Assembly (NCBI RefSeq): GCF_002159735.1
Contig: NZ_NFJF01000006.1
Location: 62,001-126,000 of the forward strand
Length of the DNA stretch: 64,000 bases
Direction: 5' to 3'
Origin: Olsenella sp. An270
Lineage (GTDB): Bacteria; Actinomycetota; Coriobacteriia; Coriobacteriales; Atopobiaceae
Within the stretch, counting starts at the first letter, position 1. Each line of letters opens with the position of its first letter. Below are positions 42,127-52,196 of this stretch, piece by piece. The notes beneath the pieces were generated by a model. The model saw only the letters and a program-made list of their open reading frames with translations. It had not been told where the DNA came from and did not search any database. The position numbers and the translations under genes are program-made.

Positions 42127-43125
42127 ATGTACGAGAACCTGAGCCAGCCCATGCCGCTCCAGAAGGAGATCAAGCTCTACAGCGGCACCGGCAACCCCGA
42201 ACTGGCCGAGAAGATCGCCGAGATCCTGCACCTCGAGCTCCAGGGGCTCAACATCGAGAAGTTTGCCAACGGCGAGATCTACGCCCGCTTTGACGAGTCC
42301 GTCCGCGGCGACGACGTCTTCTTCATCCAGTCGCTCTCCGGCGCCAACGTGAACGACCTGCTCATGGAGACGCTCGTCGTGGCCGACGCCGCCAAGCGCG
42401 CCTCCGCCTCCAAGTTCACCGCGGTGCTCCCCCACTACTGCTACGCCCGCCAGGATCGCAAGGCCGCCGCGCGCGAGCCCATCACCGCGCGCCTGGTGGC
42501 CAACCTCCTCGAGGCCGCCGGTGTGGACCAGGTCATTACCATCGACCTGCACCAGGGTCAGATTCAGGGCTTCTTCGACATTCCCGTGACGCACCTCACC
42601 GCGCTCTACCTCATCGGCGACTACTTCAAGGCCAAGGACTTCGACTGGGACAACACCGTCGTCGTCTCCCCCGACATGGGCCGCGCCAAGGTGGCCAAGC
42701 GCCTCGCCGACTACCTGGGCTGCGAGTTTGCCATCGCACACAAGAGCCGCCCGAAGCACAACGCCTCCGAGGTCATGGGCATCATCGGCAACATCGAGGG
42801 CAAGACCTGCATCGTCAACGACGACATGATCGACACGGCGGGCACCCTCTGCAGCTCGGTCCGCAAGCTCAAGGAGATGGGCGCCGGCGACATCTACGTC
42901 TCCGCGACGCACGGCATCTTCTCCGGCCCCGCCATCGAGCGCCTGCAGGACGCGCCGCTCGAGGAGTGCGTGGTCACCGACATCATCCCCTGCGAGGCCG
43001 CCAACAAGCCGGGCTCCAAGATCCGCGCCATCTCCGTGGCCAACGAACTCGCCGAGGCCATCAACAGCGTCTACATGCGCCAGTCCGTCTCCGAGATCTT
43101 CGGCGGCCGCGGCGCCGAGATCTGA
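42127..43125 (+). CDS. prs: Ribose-phosphate pyrophosphokinase
   Basis: Prs makes PRPP from ribose 5-phosphate and ATP; PRPP feeds pyrE and the purine pathway also present in this window. The 332-residue protein has ARQDRKAAAREPITARLVAN, IDLHQGQIQGFF and HKSRPKHNASEVMGIIGN. The PRPP loop CIVNDDMIDTAGTL and ATHGIFSG follow. KSRPKHN replaces the common KRRPKAN, and VSPDMGRAKVAKRLA the usual VSPDxGGVxRA, a modest divergence seen in some Gram-positive enzymes. It begins on the base after the glmU stop, the classic glmU-prs arrangement. Confidence 0.96.
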   Translation: MYENLSQPMPLQKEIKLYSGTGNPELAEKIAEILHLELQGLNIEKFANGEIYARFDESVRGDDVFFIQSLSGANVNDLLMETLVVADAAKRASASKFTAVLPHYCYARQDRKAAAREPITARLVANLLEAAGVDQVITIDLHQGQIQGFFDIPVTHLTALYLIGDYFKAKDFDWDNTVVVSPDMGRAKVAKRLADYLGCEFAIAHKSRPKHNASEVMGIIGNIEGKTCIVNDDMIDTAGTLCSSVRKLKEMGAGDIYVSATHGIFSGPAIERLQDAPLEECVVTDIIPCEAANKPGSKIRAISVANELAEAINSVYMRQSVSEIFGGRGAEI

Positions 43126-43138
43126 TCTATCCGCACGC

Positions 43139-43151
43139 GGCGAGAAGAACC
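43139..43151 (+). repeat. GGCGAGAAGAACC motif, copy 3 (prs-pth gap)
   Basis: An exact 13-mer in the sense of prs and pth, 13 bp after the prs stop and just before a GC-rich hairpin (GCGGGG at 43156 pairing CCCCGC at 43176). Confidence 0.65.
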
Positions 43152-43155
43152 TGTC

Positions 43156-43181
43156 GCGGGGTCGCCTCCGGGCGGCCCCGC
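43156..43181 (+). terminator. Intercistronic hairpin between prs and pth
   Basis: GCGGGG and CCCCGC close a stem whose loop can pair further (CGCC with GGCG). CTTTCG follows instead of a T-run, so it is a weak or partial terminator. Confidence 0.5.
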
Positions 43182-43198
43182 CTTTCGTAGGGGGAGAC

Positions 43199-43762
43199 AT
43201 GCTCGCACCAGCAAGGCCCGCCACCATCCGCATCGTCTGCGGCCTCGGCAACCCCGACGCCGAGTACGCCCGCACGCGCCACAACGCCGGCTTCGCCACC
43301 GTCGACGCCGTGGCGGCGCGTCGGGGCGTGCGCTACTGGAAGTCCGAGGCGGGCGCACAGGTGGCCTCCATCACGGTGACCGACAAGGACGGCGAGAAGC
43401 GCGAGGTTCTTCTCGCCAAGCCCATGAGCTATATGAACACCTCCGGCGGGCCGCTCTCCAAGCTGGCCCGCGCCCACCGCGTAAGGCCGGAGGAGATCCT
43501 CGTGGTCCACGACGAGGTGGACCTGGATGCCGGCGAGGTGCGCCTCAAGCTGGGCGGCGGCCTCAACGCCCACAACGGCCTGCGCTCCATCGCCGACAAA
43601 CTCGGGAGCCGCGACTTCGCGCGCGTGCAGTTTGGCATCGGCCGGCCGCCCGGGCGCATGCAGGTCGCCGACTACGTGCTGCGCGAGCTCAAGGGCACCT
43701 TCCTCGAGGAGTTCGAGCTCACCGTCGAGCGCGCCGCCGACCTCGTGGAGCAGACGCTGTAG
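43199..43762 (+). CDS. pth: Peptidyl-tRNA hydrolase
   Basis: Pth frees tRNA from prematurely released peptidyl-tRNA. In the 187-residue chain, IVCGLGNPDAEYARTRHNAGF holds the catalytic His and the Asn that binds the tRNA end. KPMSYMNTSGGPL, ILVVHDEVDLDAG (catalytic Asp) and GGGLNAHNGLRSI follow, as in the family. ATG 43199 follows GGGGGAG. The stop codon TAG overlaps the first base of a 33-bp hairpin repeat. Confidence 0.96.
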   Translation: MLAPARPATIRIVCGLGNPDAEYARTRHNAGFATVDAVAARRGVRYWKSEAGAQVASITVTDKDGEKREVLLAKPMSYMNTSGGPLSKLARAHRVRPEEILVVHDEVDLDAGEVRLKLGGGLNAHNGLRSIADKLGSRDFARVQFGIGRPPGRMQVADYVLRELKGTFLEEFELTVERAADLVEQTL

Positions 43763-43794
43763 TGAGACAAACGAACCTGTCCCCTTTGTCTCAC
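43762..43794 (+). repeat. Hairpin repeat after pth
   Basis: GTGAGACAAA and TTTGTCTCAC (10 bp each) flank CGAACCTGTCCCC. It begins at the last base of the pth stop codon. The reverse complement lies inside ecfA at 23056-23088 with three changes. Confidence 0.8.
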
Positions 43795-43811
43795 CGCTCG
43801 CCGCACGAATG

Positions 43812-43839
43812 TTGGAATGTGCCAGCGCTGGGGTACAAT
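43812..43839 (+). promoter_or_regulatory. Predicted promoter of nfnAB
   Basis: TTGGAA (43812-43817) and TACAAT (43834-43839) stand 16 bp apart, 60 bp before the nfnA start. Confidence 0.6.
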
Positions 43840-43898
43840 CGAGAGTTGGAAGGCCACATGGCCCAACAACGAGGGAATGCAGGAGAGGAGTGCGGTTA

Positions 43899-44741
43899 AT
43901 GTACAAGATCCTCGAAAAGACGCAGTTCTCGGAGAAGGTGTTCAAGTTCCGCATCGAGGCGCCCCGGATGGCCAAGCACGCTCACGCCGGCCAGTTCCTG
44001 ATGGTGCGCGCCAACGAGACGGGCGAGCGCGTCCCGTTCACGCTCGCTGGCTGGAACGCCGACGAGGGCTGGGTCGAGTTCATCTTCATGGTGATCGGCA
44101 AGACCACCGAGATGCTGTCCACCTACGAGGCGGGCGACTCCATCAAGGACGTCACCGGCCCGCTGGGCATGCCCACCGAGATGGCCGACGGCCCCTGCGC
44201 GGTCATCGGCGGCGGCGTCGGCCTGGCCATCGCCTACCCGGTCGCCAAGCACCTGGTCGAGACCGGCCACGAGGTCCACGCCATCATGGGCGCGCGCACC
44301 AAGGACCTCCTCCTGCTCGAGGAGCAGTTCCGCGAGCTCCTGCCGGAGGACCACATCCACATCACCACCGACGACGGCTCCTACGGCGAGAAGGGCGTGG
44401 TCACCGCGCCGCTCGAGCGCCTGCTCCAGGAGAAGGCCGTCACCCAGGTCTTCTGCGTCGGCCCCGTGCCGATGATGAAGTTCTCCGCCCTCACGGCCGA
44501 GAAGTACAACACGCCGATCACCGCGTCGCTCAACCCGATCATGGTCGACGGCACCGGCATGTGCGGCTGCTGCCGCGTCGAGGTCGACGGCGAGACGAAG
44601 TTCGCCTGCGTCGACGGCCCCGACTTCGACGCCACCAAGGTCGACTGGAACGACCTTCGCGCGCGTCAGGCCGCGTATCTCACCGAGGAGGGCCAGTCCC
44701 TCAAGGCCTACGAGGAGGCGAACTGCGCATGCCACAGGTAA
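43899..44741 (+). CDS. nfnA: NfnA-type FAD/NAD-binding [2Fe-2S] subunit (sulfide/dihydroorotate-dehydrogenase-like)
   Basis: A 280-residue ferredoxin-reductase-type protein. FAD-binding residues lie around VPFTLAGW, and the NAD domain begins CAVIGGGVGLAIAYPVAKHL. A C-terminal [2Fe-2S] cluster site GTGMCGCCRV with a downstream Cys (FACVDGP) matches the small subunit of NADH-dependent ferredoxin:NADP oxidoreductase. With NfnB it should bifurcate electrons between NADPH, NAD and ferredoxin in the cytoplasm. A plain sulfide-dehydrogenase beta subunit (SudB) cannot be excluded because the proteins are homologous. ATG 43899 follows GGAGAGGAG. It overlaps nfnB by 13 bp. Confidence 0.9.
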   Translation: MYKILEKTQFSEKVFKFRIEAPRMAKHAHAGQFLMVRANETGERVPFTLAGWNADEGWVEFIFMVIGKTTEMLSTYEAGDSIKDVTGPLGMPTEMADGPCAVIGGGVGLAIAYPVAKHLVETGHEVHAIMGARTKDLLLLEEQFRELLPEDHIHITTDDGSYGEKGVVTAPLERLLQEKAVTQVFCVGPVPMMKFSALTAEKYNTPITASLNPIMVDGTGMCGCCRVEVDGETKFACVDGPDFDATKVDWNDLRARQAAYLTEEGQSLKAYEEANCACHR

Positions 44742-46129
44742 ACGGTCGCTTTGTCCCCGACATGAAGTCCCCGCGCACGCCGGACAACGAGGAGCCGGCA
44801 GCCGAGCGCGCGTGCGACTTCCGCCCCGTCGACAAGGGCTTCACCAAGGAGATGGCGCTGGCCGAGGCCGAGCGCTGCATGGACTGCAAGAAGCCGTTCT
44901 GCGTTGACGGCTGCCCCGTCAACATCAACATCCCCAAGTTCATCGAGAAGATCCGCGAGGAGAAGTTCGGCGAGGCGCTGGACATCATCCGCGAGGACTC
45001 GATGCTCCCCGCCATCTGCGGCCGCGTGTGCCCACAGGAGAACCAGTGCGAGGGCAAGTGCATCCGCGGCAAGAAGGGCGACCCGGTGGCCATCGGCCAG
45101 CTGGAGCGCTTCCTCGGCGACCAGCCCGAGCTCGCCTCCAAGCCCAAGATGGCCCCCAAGAACGGCAAGAAGGTCGCCGTCGTGGGCTCCGGTCCGTCCG
45201 GCATCACCTGCGCCGGCGAGCTCGCCCGCAACGGCTTCGACGTCACCGTCTTCGAGGCCTTCTTCACCGGCGGCGGCGTGCTCGTCTACGGCATCCCCGA
45301 GTTCCGTCTGCCCAAGGCCGTCGTCAAGCGCGAGATCGACGGCCTGGAGGAGATGGGCGTCAAGTTTGAGTACAACTCGGTCGTGGGCCGCATCACCGAC
45401 GCCGACGAGCTCTTCGCCGAGGGCTTCGACGCCATCTACATCGCCACGGGCGCGGGCCTGCCCAAGTTCCTCAACGTCCCGGGCGAGAACCTCCCCAACG
45501 TCTTCTTCGCCAACGAGTACCTCACGCGCGTGAACCTCATGAAGGCGAACCGCTTCCCCGAGTACGACACCCCCACCAAGCACGGCAAGAACGTCGTGGT
45601 CTTTGGTGGCGGCAACGTCGCCATGGACGCGGTGCGCACCGCCAAGCGCCTGGGCGCCGAGCGCGCGATCATCGCCTACCGCCGCACCGAGGACGAGATG
45701 CCCGCCCGTCGCGCGGAGCTCCACCACGCCAAGGCCGAGGGCGTCGAGGTCATGCCGCTCGTCGCGCCGCTGGAGTTCGTGAAGGGCGAGGACGGCGCCG
45801 TGTGCGCCGTGCGCGTCCAGAAGATGGAGCTCGGCGAGCCCGACGCCTCCGGGCGTCGTCGCCCCGTGCCCATCGAGGGCGCCGTCGAGGAGATCCCCTG
45901 TGACGTGGCCATCTCCGCCATCGGCACCAACGCCAACCCGTTCGCCAAGATGATCGGCGACATCAAGCTCAACAAGTGGGGATACATCATCGCCGACGAG
46001 GACGGCCGCACCTCCGACCCGCGCATCTGGGCCGGCGGCGACATCGTCACCGGCGCAGCCACGGTCATCCTGGCCATGGGCGCCGGCAAGACCGCGGCGG
46101 CCAGCATCACCAAGGCGCTCGTCGGTTAG
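44729..46129 (+). CDS. nfnB: NfnB/GltD-like NADPH-dependent oxidoreductase large subunit
   Basis: A 466-residue protein of the glutamate-synthase small-subunit family, often annotated gltA. Its N-terminal Cys clusters (RCMDCKKPFCVDGCPV and CGRVCPQENQCEGKC, about residues 50-110) bind two [4Fe-4S] centres. VAVVGSGPSGITCAGELARN binds FAD and VVVFGGGNVAMDAVRTAKRL the NADPH. IWAGGDIVTGAATVILAMGAG closes the FAD site. The partner nfnA immediately upstream and the lack of a GOGAT large subunit nearby favour the Nfn transhydrogenase over glutamate synthase. A strong terminator follows. Confidence 0.92.
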   Translation: MPQVNGRFVPDMKSPRTPDNEEPAAERACDFRPVDKGFTKEMALAEAERCMDCKKPFCVDGCPVNINIPKFIEKIREEKFGEALDIIREDSMLPAICGRVCPQENQCEGKCIRGKKGDPVAIGQLERFLGDQPELASKPKMAPKNGKKVAVVGSGPSGITCAGELARNGFDVTVFEAFFTGGGVLVYGIPEFRLPKAVVKREIDGLEEMGVKFEYNSVVGRITDADELFAEGFDAIYIATGAGLPKFLNVPGENLPNVFFANEYLTRVNLMKANRFPEYDTPTKHGKNVVVFGGGNVAMDAVRTAKRLGAERAIIAYRRTEDEMPARRAELHHAKAEGVEVMPLVAPLEFVKGEDGAVCAVRVQKMELGEPDASGRRRPVPIEGAVEEIPCDVAISAIGTNANPFAKMIGDIKLNKWGYIIADEDGRTSDPRIWAGGDIVTGAATVILAMGAGKTAAASITKALVG

Positions 46130-46152
46130 CGCTCAGAGCCGCAGCACACGAG

Positions 46153-46189
46153 AGCGGGCCTCCCGGGAAGCCGGGGGGCCCGCTTTTTG
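46153..46189 (+). terminator. Rho-independent terminator of nfnAB
   Basis: AGCGGGCC pairs with GGCCCGCT, with further G/C pairing inside, followed by TTTTT. Located 24 bp after the stop. Confidence 0.9.
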
Positions 46190-46198
46190 CCGGGACGA

Positions 46199-46211
46199 GG
46201 TTCTTCTCGCC
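46199..46211 (-). repeat. GGCGAGAAGAACC motif, copy 4
   Basis: An exact 13-mer on the minus strand between nfnB and groL. A plus-strand near-copy ending ACG lies at 46282-46294. Confidence 0.65.
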
Positions 46212-46245
46212 CGCCCTCGTCTCCTCTTCCTAGCCTCTCTTTCGC

Positions 46246-46356
46246 CGAGTGTACGAGTTTGCGCCCACCGGCCACTGCTCGGGCGAGAAGAACGACCCGT
46301 TTGCCCAGTTGGCGTTATTCTCAGCCCTAGCCCGGCATCCCTAACTCGTACACTCG
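46246..46356. repeat. Inverted-repeat element C (111 bp)
   Basis: CGAGTGTACGAGTT (46246-46259) and its exact complement (46343-46356) enclose 83 bp. Its plan is similar to elements A and B, but the end sequences are unrelated. Confidence 0.7.
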
Positions 46357-46396
46357 ATGAAAACGCCCCTCCCGCAGGAAGCGTCAGCCAAAAGGA

Positions 46397-46426
46397 GGAG
46401 CCCCCGGTCGCGTGACCGGGGGCTCC
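46397..46426 (-). terminator. Terminator of groES-groL
   Basis: GGAGCCCCCGGTC pairs with GACCGGGGGCTCC around four bases. On the minus strand it is followed by TCCTTTTGG. It lies 31 bp past the groL stop. Confidence 0.85.
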
Positions 46427-46457
46427 ACAGCCTGGACTGATTCAGCCGGGCGACTCT

Positions 46458-48098
<1,641 letters not shown>

Positions 48099-48133
48099 TC
48101 ATTCCTCCAAAGTTCTTCTCGCGTGGTGCGAGG

Positions 48134-48424
48134 CTAGTCCTCGATGATGGCGTAGATGTCGTCGGCGCGCAGGAGCAGGTAGTCCTCGCCGTCGATCTTC
48201 ACCTCGTTGCCGCCGAACTTGCCGTAGAAGACCTCGTCGCCGGGCTTCACGTCCATGGCGATGCGCTCGCCCTTGTCGTTCGTCTTGCCGGCGCCCACGG
48301 CGACGACCTGACCGCGCTGCGGCTTCTCCTGCGCGCCGCTGGAGATGTAGAGACCGGTCGAGGTCTTCTCCTCCTTGGGGGCGGGCTTCACGAGGACGCG
48401 GTCACCAAGCGGCTTGAGAGTCAT
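48134..48424 (-). CDS. groES: 10-kDa co-chaperonin GroES
   Basis: GroES caps GroEL. The 96-residue protein begins [20 protein letters not shown], has the mobile loop around [18 protein letters not shown], and ends [13 protein letters not shown], all standard. ATG 48424 follows AAGGAGG. No CIRCE (GCACTC-N9-GAGTGC) or HspR-type repeat was found in the 225-bp upstream region, which is somewhat AT-rich near 48520-48570, where TATAAG (on the minus strand) may be the -10. Confidence 0.98.
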   Translation of the reverse strand: MTLKPLGDRVLVKPAPKEEKTSTGLYISSGAQEKPQRGQVVAVGAGKTNDKGERIAMDVKPGDEVFYGKFGGNEVKIDGEDYLLLRADDIYAIIED

Positions 48425-48594
48425 GTTCGAGTACCTCCTTCTTGCGTCCGAGCGGACGCACCTGCGGCGCCTGAGCGCGCCGCCCTAGCCAACGTTGTGA
48501 ATGATACCCAGACGCGCGGACTTATACCAGCACGCGTGAAAAAATCTTACAACACGCACTTAGATTTTCTGAGGCGTTCGCGCACAGACAGAAG

Positions 48595-48624
48595 AACGGG
48601 CCAAGGGACGTCCCTTGGCCCGTT
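48595..48624 (-). terminator. Palindromic terminator of the 48650-49309 lipoprotein gene
   Basis: AACGGGCCAAGGGA and its complement flank CG, a perfect 14-bp stem, followed by TCTTCTGT on the minus strand. It is 26 bp past the stop. Confidence 0.8.
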
Positions 48625-48649
48625 CCGCGCGTCGGCTCTCTGCCGGGGG

Positions 48650-49309
48650 TTATGCCGCCGGGGAGGTGAACACGTAGGTCGCCGTGCCGGAGGCGAAGGT
48701 GGCGTCGATCCCGTAGCGATAGCCGGGCTCGACGCTGAACTCGACCTTTCCGCCCGCGACCTCCACGTCGACGGGCTCGCCCGTCACGGAGGCGGGGTCG
48801 ACCGCGCTCGCGGAGCCGGCCGCGGCCACGGCGTCGGCGAGCTCGGCCTCGCTCCAGCGGGTCACGGTGGCGCCCGTGGCGTCGGCGTTGAAGGCCACGA
48901 CGACGGGGGTGGCAGCCGTCACGTCGGCGGAGACCATGCCCTTGGCCGCGTACTGGACCGGATGCGGGGCGTCGGTGGTGACCGTCATGGGCTCGCCGTC
49001 GTTGTCGAACGTCCACACGGAGCCGCAGCTCATGGGATAGAACTCGGCGGTCTGGCCGTCGAGCTCGTAGGTGCCGGTCGCCAGCGGCGGGTCGGCGGGG
49101 TCGGCCTGGGAGGTCGAGGGCTCCTCGGGCTCCGTGGCCTCTGCCTGCTGGTCGTCCCTCTCGGCCGGCTCGTCCTCGACGACCTGCTCCTGCTGCTCCT
49201 CCGCCGGGTCCGACGCGGGCTCCTGCCTGGGTCCGCAGCCGGCGGCGACGAGCGTGAGGCAGAGCGCGCCGGTCAGCATGAGGGCGGGCAGCGCGACGTT
49301 GCGCTTCAT
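48650..49309 (-). CDS. Secreted lipoprotein, paralogue of the 49418 gene
   Basis: A 219-residue exported protein of unknown function. The signal peptide ends in a lipobox VAAGC (about residue 25). An acidic, low-complexity linker rich in Glu, Gln and Asp follows (about 27-75), then a globular domain (about 80-219). That domain aligns with the divergent neighbour over CGSVWTF/CGYTWTY, ATVTRWSEAEL/IEVMRWSEDAL and VEPGYRYGIDATF/AEPDYRYAILATF. I do not recognise the fold. ATG 49309 follows GGGAGG; an upstream in-frame ATG lacks support. Confidence 0.82.
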   Translation of the reverse strand: MKRNVALPALMLTGALCLTLVAAGCGPRQEPASDPAEEQQEQVVEDEPAERDDQQAEATEPEEPSTSQADPADPPLATGTYELDGQTAEFYPMSCGSVWTFDNDGEPMTVTTDAPHPVQYAAKGMVSADVTAATPVVVAFNADATGATVTRWSEAELADAVAAAGSASAVDPASVTGEPVDVEVAGGKVEFSVEPGYRYGIDATFASGTATYVFTSPAA

Positions 49310-49417
49310 GTCGATACCTCCCTGGGTCTCGTGGGACTCCATCATAGCACGCGCCCCCTCGCGGCCCCGCCGCCCGCGCCTCTGCTACGATGACCGGACC
49401 CGACCACGGAGGACCGC

Positions 49418-50185
49418 ATGACCCGAACGATCGCCGCACGCGCCGCCCTTCTCGCCGTCCTCGCGCTTCTCGTCCTTGCCGGATGCGCGTCCGGCCGAGC
49501 CGGCACGGACCCCGTCGACGAGGAGGAGGGTTTCGTGAGCACCGCGATGGTCGTCACGTTTGGCGACGGCGAGGTCCTCTTTGTGGACCAGGACACCGAG
49601 TCGCCCTACTACCCCACGCTGCCGGAGGGCACGCCCGAGCTCGCGGCAGGCAACATCGTGCGCGTGACCGGCAACGGCATCATGCTGGAGAGCTACCCCG
49701 GACAGTACCCGGGCATCACCAAGGTCGAGGTCGTCGAGGAGGGCACGCCCGCGGACGCCGAGAAGTACGACGAGCTCGTGGCACAGATCTGGCAGCCCAA
49801 GGACCCGTCCGAGCCGCCGCTGGCCTCCCTCGAGTACGCGACCGATCTTGCCGTCGTCACGCTTCTCCCGACGACCTGCGGCTATACGTGGACATACGAG
49901 CAGGACGGCAACGAGCAGACCGTTGCCGTGGACACGCTCGCGCCGACCGACTACGCCGCCGGTGAGCTCCCGGACGCCATGCTCAAGGAGCCCGCGGAGG
50001 TCACGGTGAGCTCTGACGTGGAGGTCACGGGGATCGAGGTCATGCGCTGGAGCGAGGACGCGCTCGACGTCGAGGGCGAGAAGGTCGAGGTCGCAGGCCT
50101 CACGTTCGCCGCCGAGCCCGACTATCGCTATGCGATTCTCGCCACCTTCGACGCCGGCGAGGTCACCTACGCCTTCACTGCCTAG
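49418..50185 (+). CDS. Secreted lipoprotein, paralogue of the 48650 gene
   Basis: A 255-residue exported protein. The lipobox LAGC lies near residue 23. An extra N-terminal domain (about 35-110: VVTFGDGEVLFVDQDTESPY, GNIVRVTGNGIMLESYPGQY) has a small OB-like look, as in DUF3221-type proteins. The C-terminal domain (about 130-255) is the one shared with the divergent lipoprotein. The pair probably arose by duplication. Function is unknown; surface binding or inhibition is a guess only. The stop codon at 50183-50185 directly abuts that of nadE. Confidence 0.82.
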   Translation: MTRTIAARAALLAVLALLVLAGCASGRAGTDPVDEEEGFVSTAMVVTFGDGEVLFVDQDTESPYYPTLPEGTPELAAGNIVRVTGNGIMLESYPGQYPGITKVEVVEEGTPADAEKYDELVAQIWQPKDPSEPPLASLEYATDLAVVTLLPTTCGYTWTYEQDGNEQTVAVDTLAPTDYAAGELPDAMLKEPAEVTVSSDVEVTGIEVMRWSEDALDVEGEKVEVAGLTFAAEPDYRYAILATFDAGEVTYAFTA

Positions 50186-52114
50186 CTACAGCTCCTCCAG
50201 CTCGGCGAGCCAGAGGGTCGAGCAGGCGTCGGAGGGCATGCGCAGGTCGCCGCGGGGACTCACCGCCGCCGAGCCCACCTTGGGGCCGTCGGGCAGACAG
50301 CTGCGCTTGAACTGCTGCGCGAAGTAGCGGCGGTAGAAGACCTTGAGCCAGGAGAGGATCGTCTCATCGTCGTAGGTCCCGCCCAGCGCGTGGCGCGCCA
50401 GCCGGAAGACCTTGCGCGGGCCGGCACCGTGGCGCAGCACCTCGTAGAGGAAGAAGTCATGCAGTTCGTAGGGGCCGACGAGGTCCTCCGTCCTCTGCGC
50501 GATCTGGCCGTCGCCCGTGGCGGGCAAAAGCTCCGGAGAAACGGGGGTGTCCAAGATGTCCAGCAGGACGTCCTTCTCGGCCGCGTTGTCGCAGGTGTCG
50601 GCCACGTAGCGCACGAGGTGGCGCACCAGCGTCTTGGGCACGCTCGCGTTGACGGCGTACATGGACATGTGGTCACCGTTGTAGGTGGCCCAGCCCAGTG
50701 CGAGCTCGGAGAGGTCGCCGGTGCCGATGACGAGGCCACCCTCCTGGTTGGCCACGTCCATCAGGATCTGCGTCCGCTCACGAGCCTGGGAGTTCTCGTA
50801 GGTGACGTCGTGGACCGACTCGTCATGGCCGATGTCGGCGAAGTGCTGGCGCACGGCGTCGGCGATGGCGATCTCGCGCAGGGTCGCGCCGAGCGCGTCG
50901 GCGAGCTGGGCGGCGTTATCGTGCGTGCGGTCGGTGGTGCCAAATCCGGGCATGGTCACGGCGATGACGTCCTCGCGTGCGAGGCCCAGGAGGTCGAAGG
51001 CGCGCACGGTCACGAGCAGAGCGAGCGTGGAGTCCAGGCCTCCCGAGAGGCCGATCACGGCGTGGCGGGAGCGCGTGTGCCCGAGCCGCTTGGCAAGGCC
51101 GTGGGCCTGGATGGCGAGGACGTCCTCGCAGCGCTCGGCACGGCGCGAGGCGTCGGACGGCACGAAGGGATGCGGGTCCACCCAACGCGTGAGGTGCACG
51201 TGGTGCACGTCCAGCGTAAAGCGGCTCACGTGGTAGTCGAGCTGCGCGGCGTTGGCGACGGTCTGGAACGTGGACATGCGGCGGCGCTCGGCGGCGAGCT
51301 GACGCACGTCGACCTCGGTGAGCGCGCGGCCGCCGCCGAAGGGGACGCCCTCCGCGAGCAGACGACCGTTCTCGGCAACGAGGTCGTGCCCGGAGAAGAC
51401 GAGGTCCTGCGTGGACTCGCCCGTGCCGGCACTGGCGTAGACGTAGCCGCAGACGAGGCGGGCGCTCTGGCCGCGTACCAGCTCACGGCGGTAGTCGGCC
51501 TTGCCGACGAGCGCGTTGGAGGCGCTGAGGTTGCAGACGAGCGTGGCGCCGGCCTGCGCGTGGCGAATCGACGGCGGCTCCGGGACCCAGAGGTCCTCGC
51601 AGATCTCCGCCGCCACCACGAGCTCCGGCAGCTCCTCGCAGGCGAAGAGCTGACTCGTGCCAAAGGGGACGTCCAGCTGGCCCGCCACGTCTATGGGCAC
51701 GACGTCGGCAGTGCCGGGGACGAAGTGGCGCCCCTCGTAGAACTCGTTGTAGGTGGGGATGTGACGTTTGGGCACCACGCCGAGAATCGTGCCGGACGAG
51801 ATGGCGGCGCAGCAGTTGTAGAGCTTGGCGTTCACGCGCACGGGCACGCCCACGAGCAGGAGCGCGTCGAGGTCCGCCGTGCGGGCGGCAAAGTCGGCCA
51901 GGCCCTGCTCGGCGGCGTCGAGCAGGGCCTCCTGCCAGAAGAGGTCCTCACAGGTGTAGCCCGTAACCGCGAGCTCGGGCAGCACCACGACCGAGGCGCC
52001 GTCCTCGGTGCAGGCGCGGCTAGCAGCCGCCACGCACGCGTCCACGTTGAAGGCGACGTCCGCGACGCGCACCTCCGGCGTCACCGCCGCGACCTTGACG
52101 AACCCGTCCTGCAT
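50186..52114 (-). CDS. nadE: Glutamine-dependent NAD+ synthetase
   Basis: NadE amidates deamido-NAD using glutamine-derived ammonia. The 642-residue form joins an N-terminal nitrilase-type glutaminase (residues 1-290) to the synthetase. The glutaminase triad is visible as VVLPELAVTGY (Glu), VVPKRHIPTYNEFYE (Lys) and AAEICEDLWVP (Cys). The synthetase (about 345-642) has the P-loop GLSGGLDSTLAL. ATG 52114 begins MQDGFVKVAA. It lies downstream of the amino-acid ABC operon, separated by inverted-repeat element A copy 2. Confidence 0.96.
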   Translation of the reverse strand: MQDGFVKVAAVTPEVRVADVAFNVDACVAAASRACTEDGASVVVLPELAVTGYTCEDLFWQEALLDAAEQGLADFAARTADLDALLLVGVPVRVNAKLYNCCAAISSGTILGVVPKRHIPTYNEFYEGRHFVPGTADVVPIDVAGQLDVPFGTSQLFACEELPELVVAAEICEDLWVPEPPSIRHAQAGATLVCNLSASNALVGKADYRRELVRGQSARLVCGYVYASAGTGESTQDLVFSGHDLVAENGRLLAEGVPFGGGRALTEVDVRQLAAERRRMSTFQTVANAAQLDYHVSRFTLDVHHVHLTRWVDPHPFVPSDASRRAERCEDVLAIQAHGLAKRLGHTRSRHAVIGLSGGLDSTLALLVTVRAFDLLGLAREDVIAVTMPGFGTTDRTHDNAAQLADALGATLREIAIADAVRQHFADIGHDESVHDVTYENSQARERTQILMDVANQEGGLVIGTGDLSELALGWATYNGDHMSMYAVNASVPKTLVRHLVRYVADTCDNAAEKDVLLDILDTPVSPELLPATGDGQIAQRTEDLVGPYELHDFFLYEVLRHGAGPRKVFRLARHALGGTYDDETILSWLKVFYRRYFAQQFKRSCLPDGPKVGSAAVSPRGDLRMPSDACSTLWLAELEEL

Positions 52115-52196
52115 GGGACCTCCCTCGCACGTACCGCCTGTGGGGAAATCGTATCACGCCCGCCCGGGGCCAAGCCTCAAGCAACCGGACAAGAGC

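Larger units (their letters stand above)
46130..46457. other. Convergent gap between nfnB and groL
   Basis: No gene is visible in 328 bases. Present are the nfnB terminator (46153-46189), two GGCGAGAAGAAC motifs in opposite senses (46199-46211 and 46282-46293), inverted-repeat element C (46246-46356) and the groL terminator (46397-46426). Confidence 0.75.

Noticed and set aside
44729-46129. Glutamate synthase small subunit as part of a GOGAT complex
   Set aside because: No large subunit is nearby, and the partner gene is the FAD/[2Fe-2S] protein typical of the Nfn transhydrogenase.
48425-48570. CIRCE or HspR (HAIR) element before groES
   Set aside because: I searched both strands for GCACTC-N9-GAGTGC and CTTGAGT-N7-ACTCAAG and found no match. 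Regulation of the chaperonin operon is left open.
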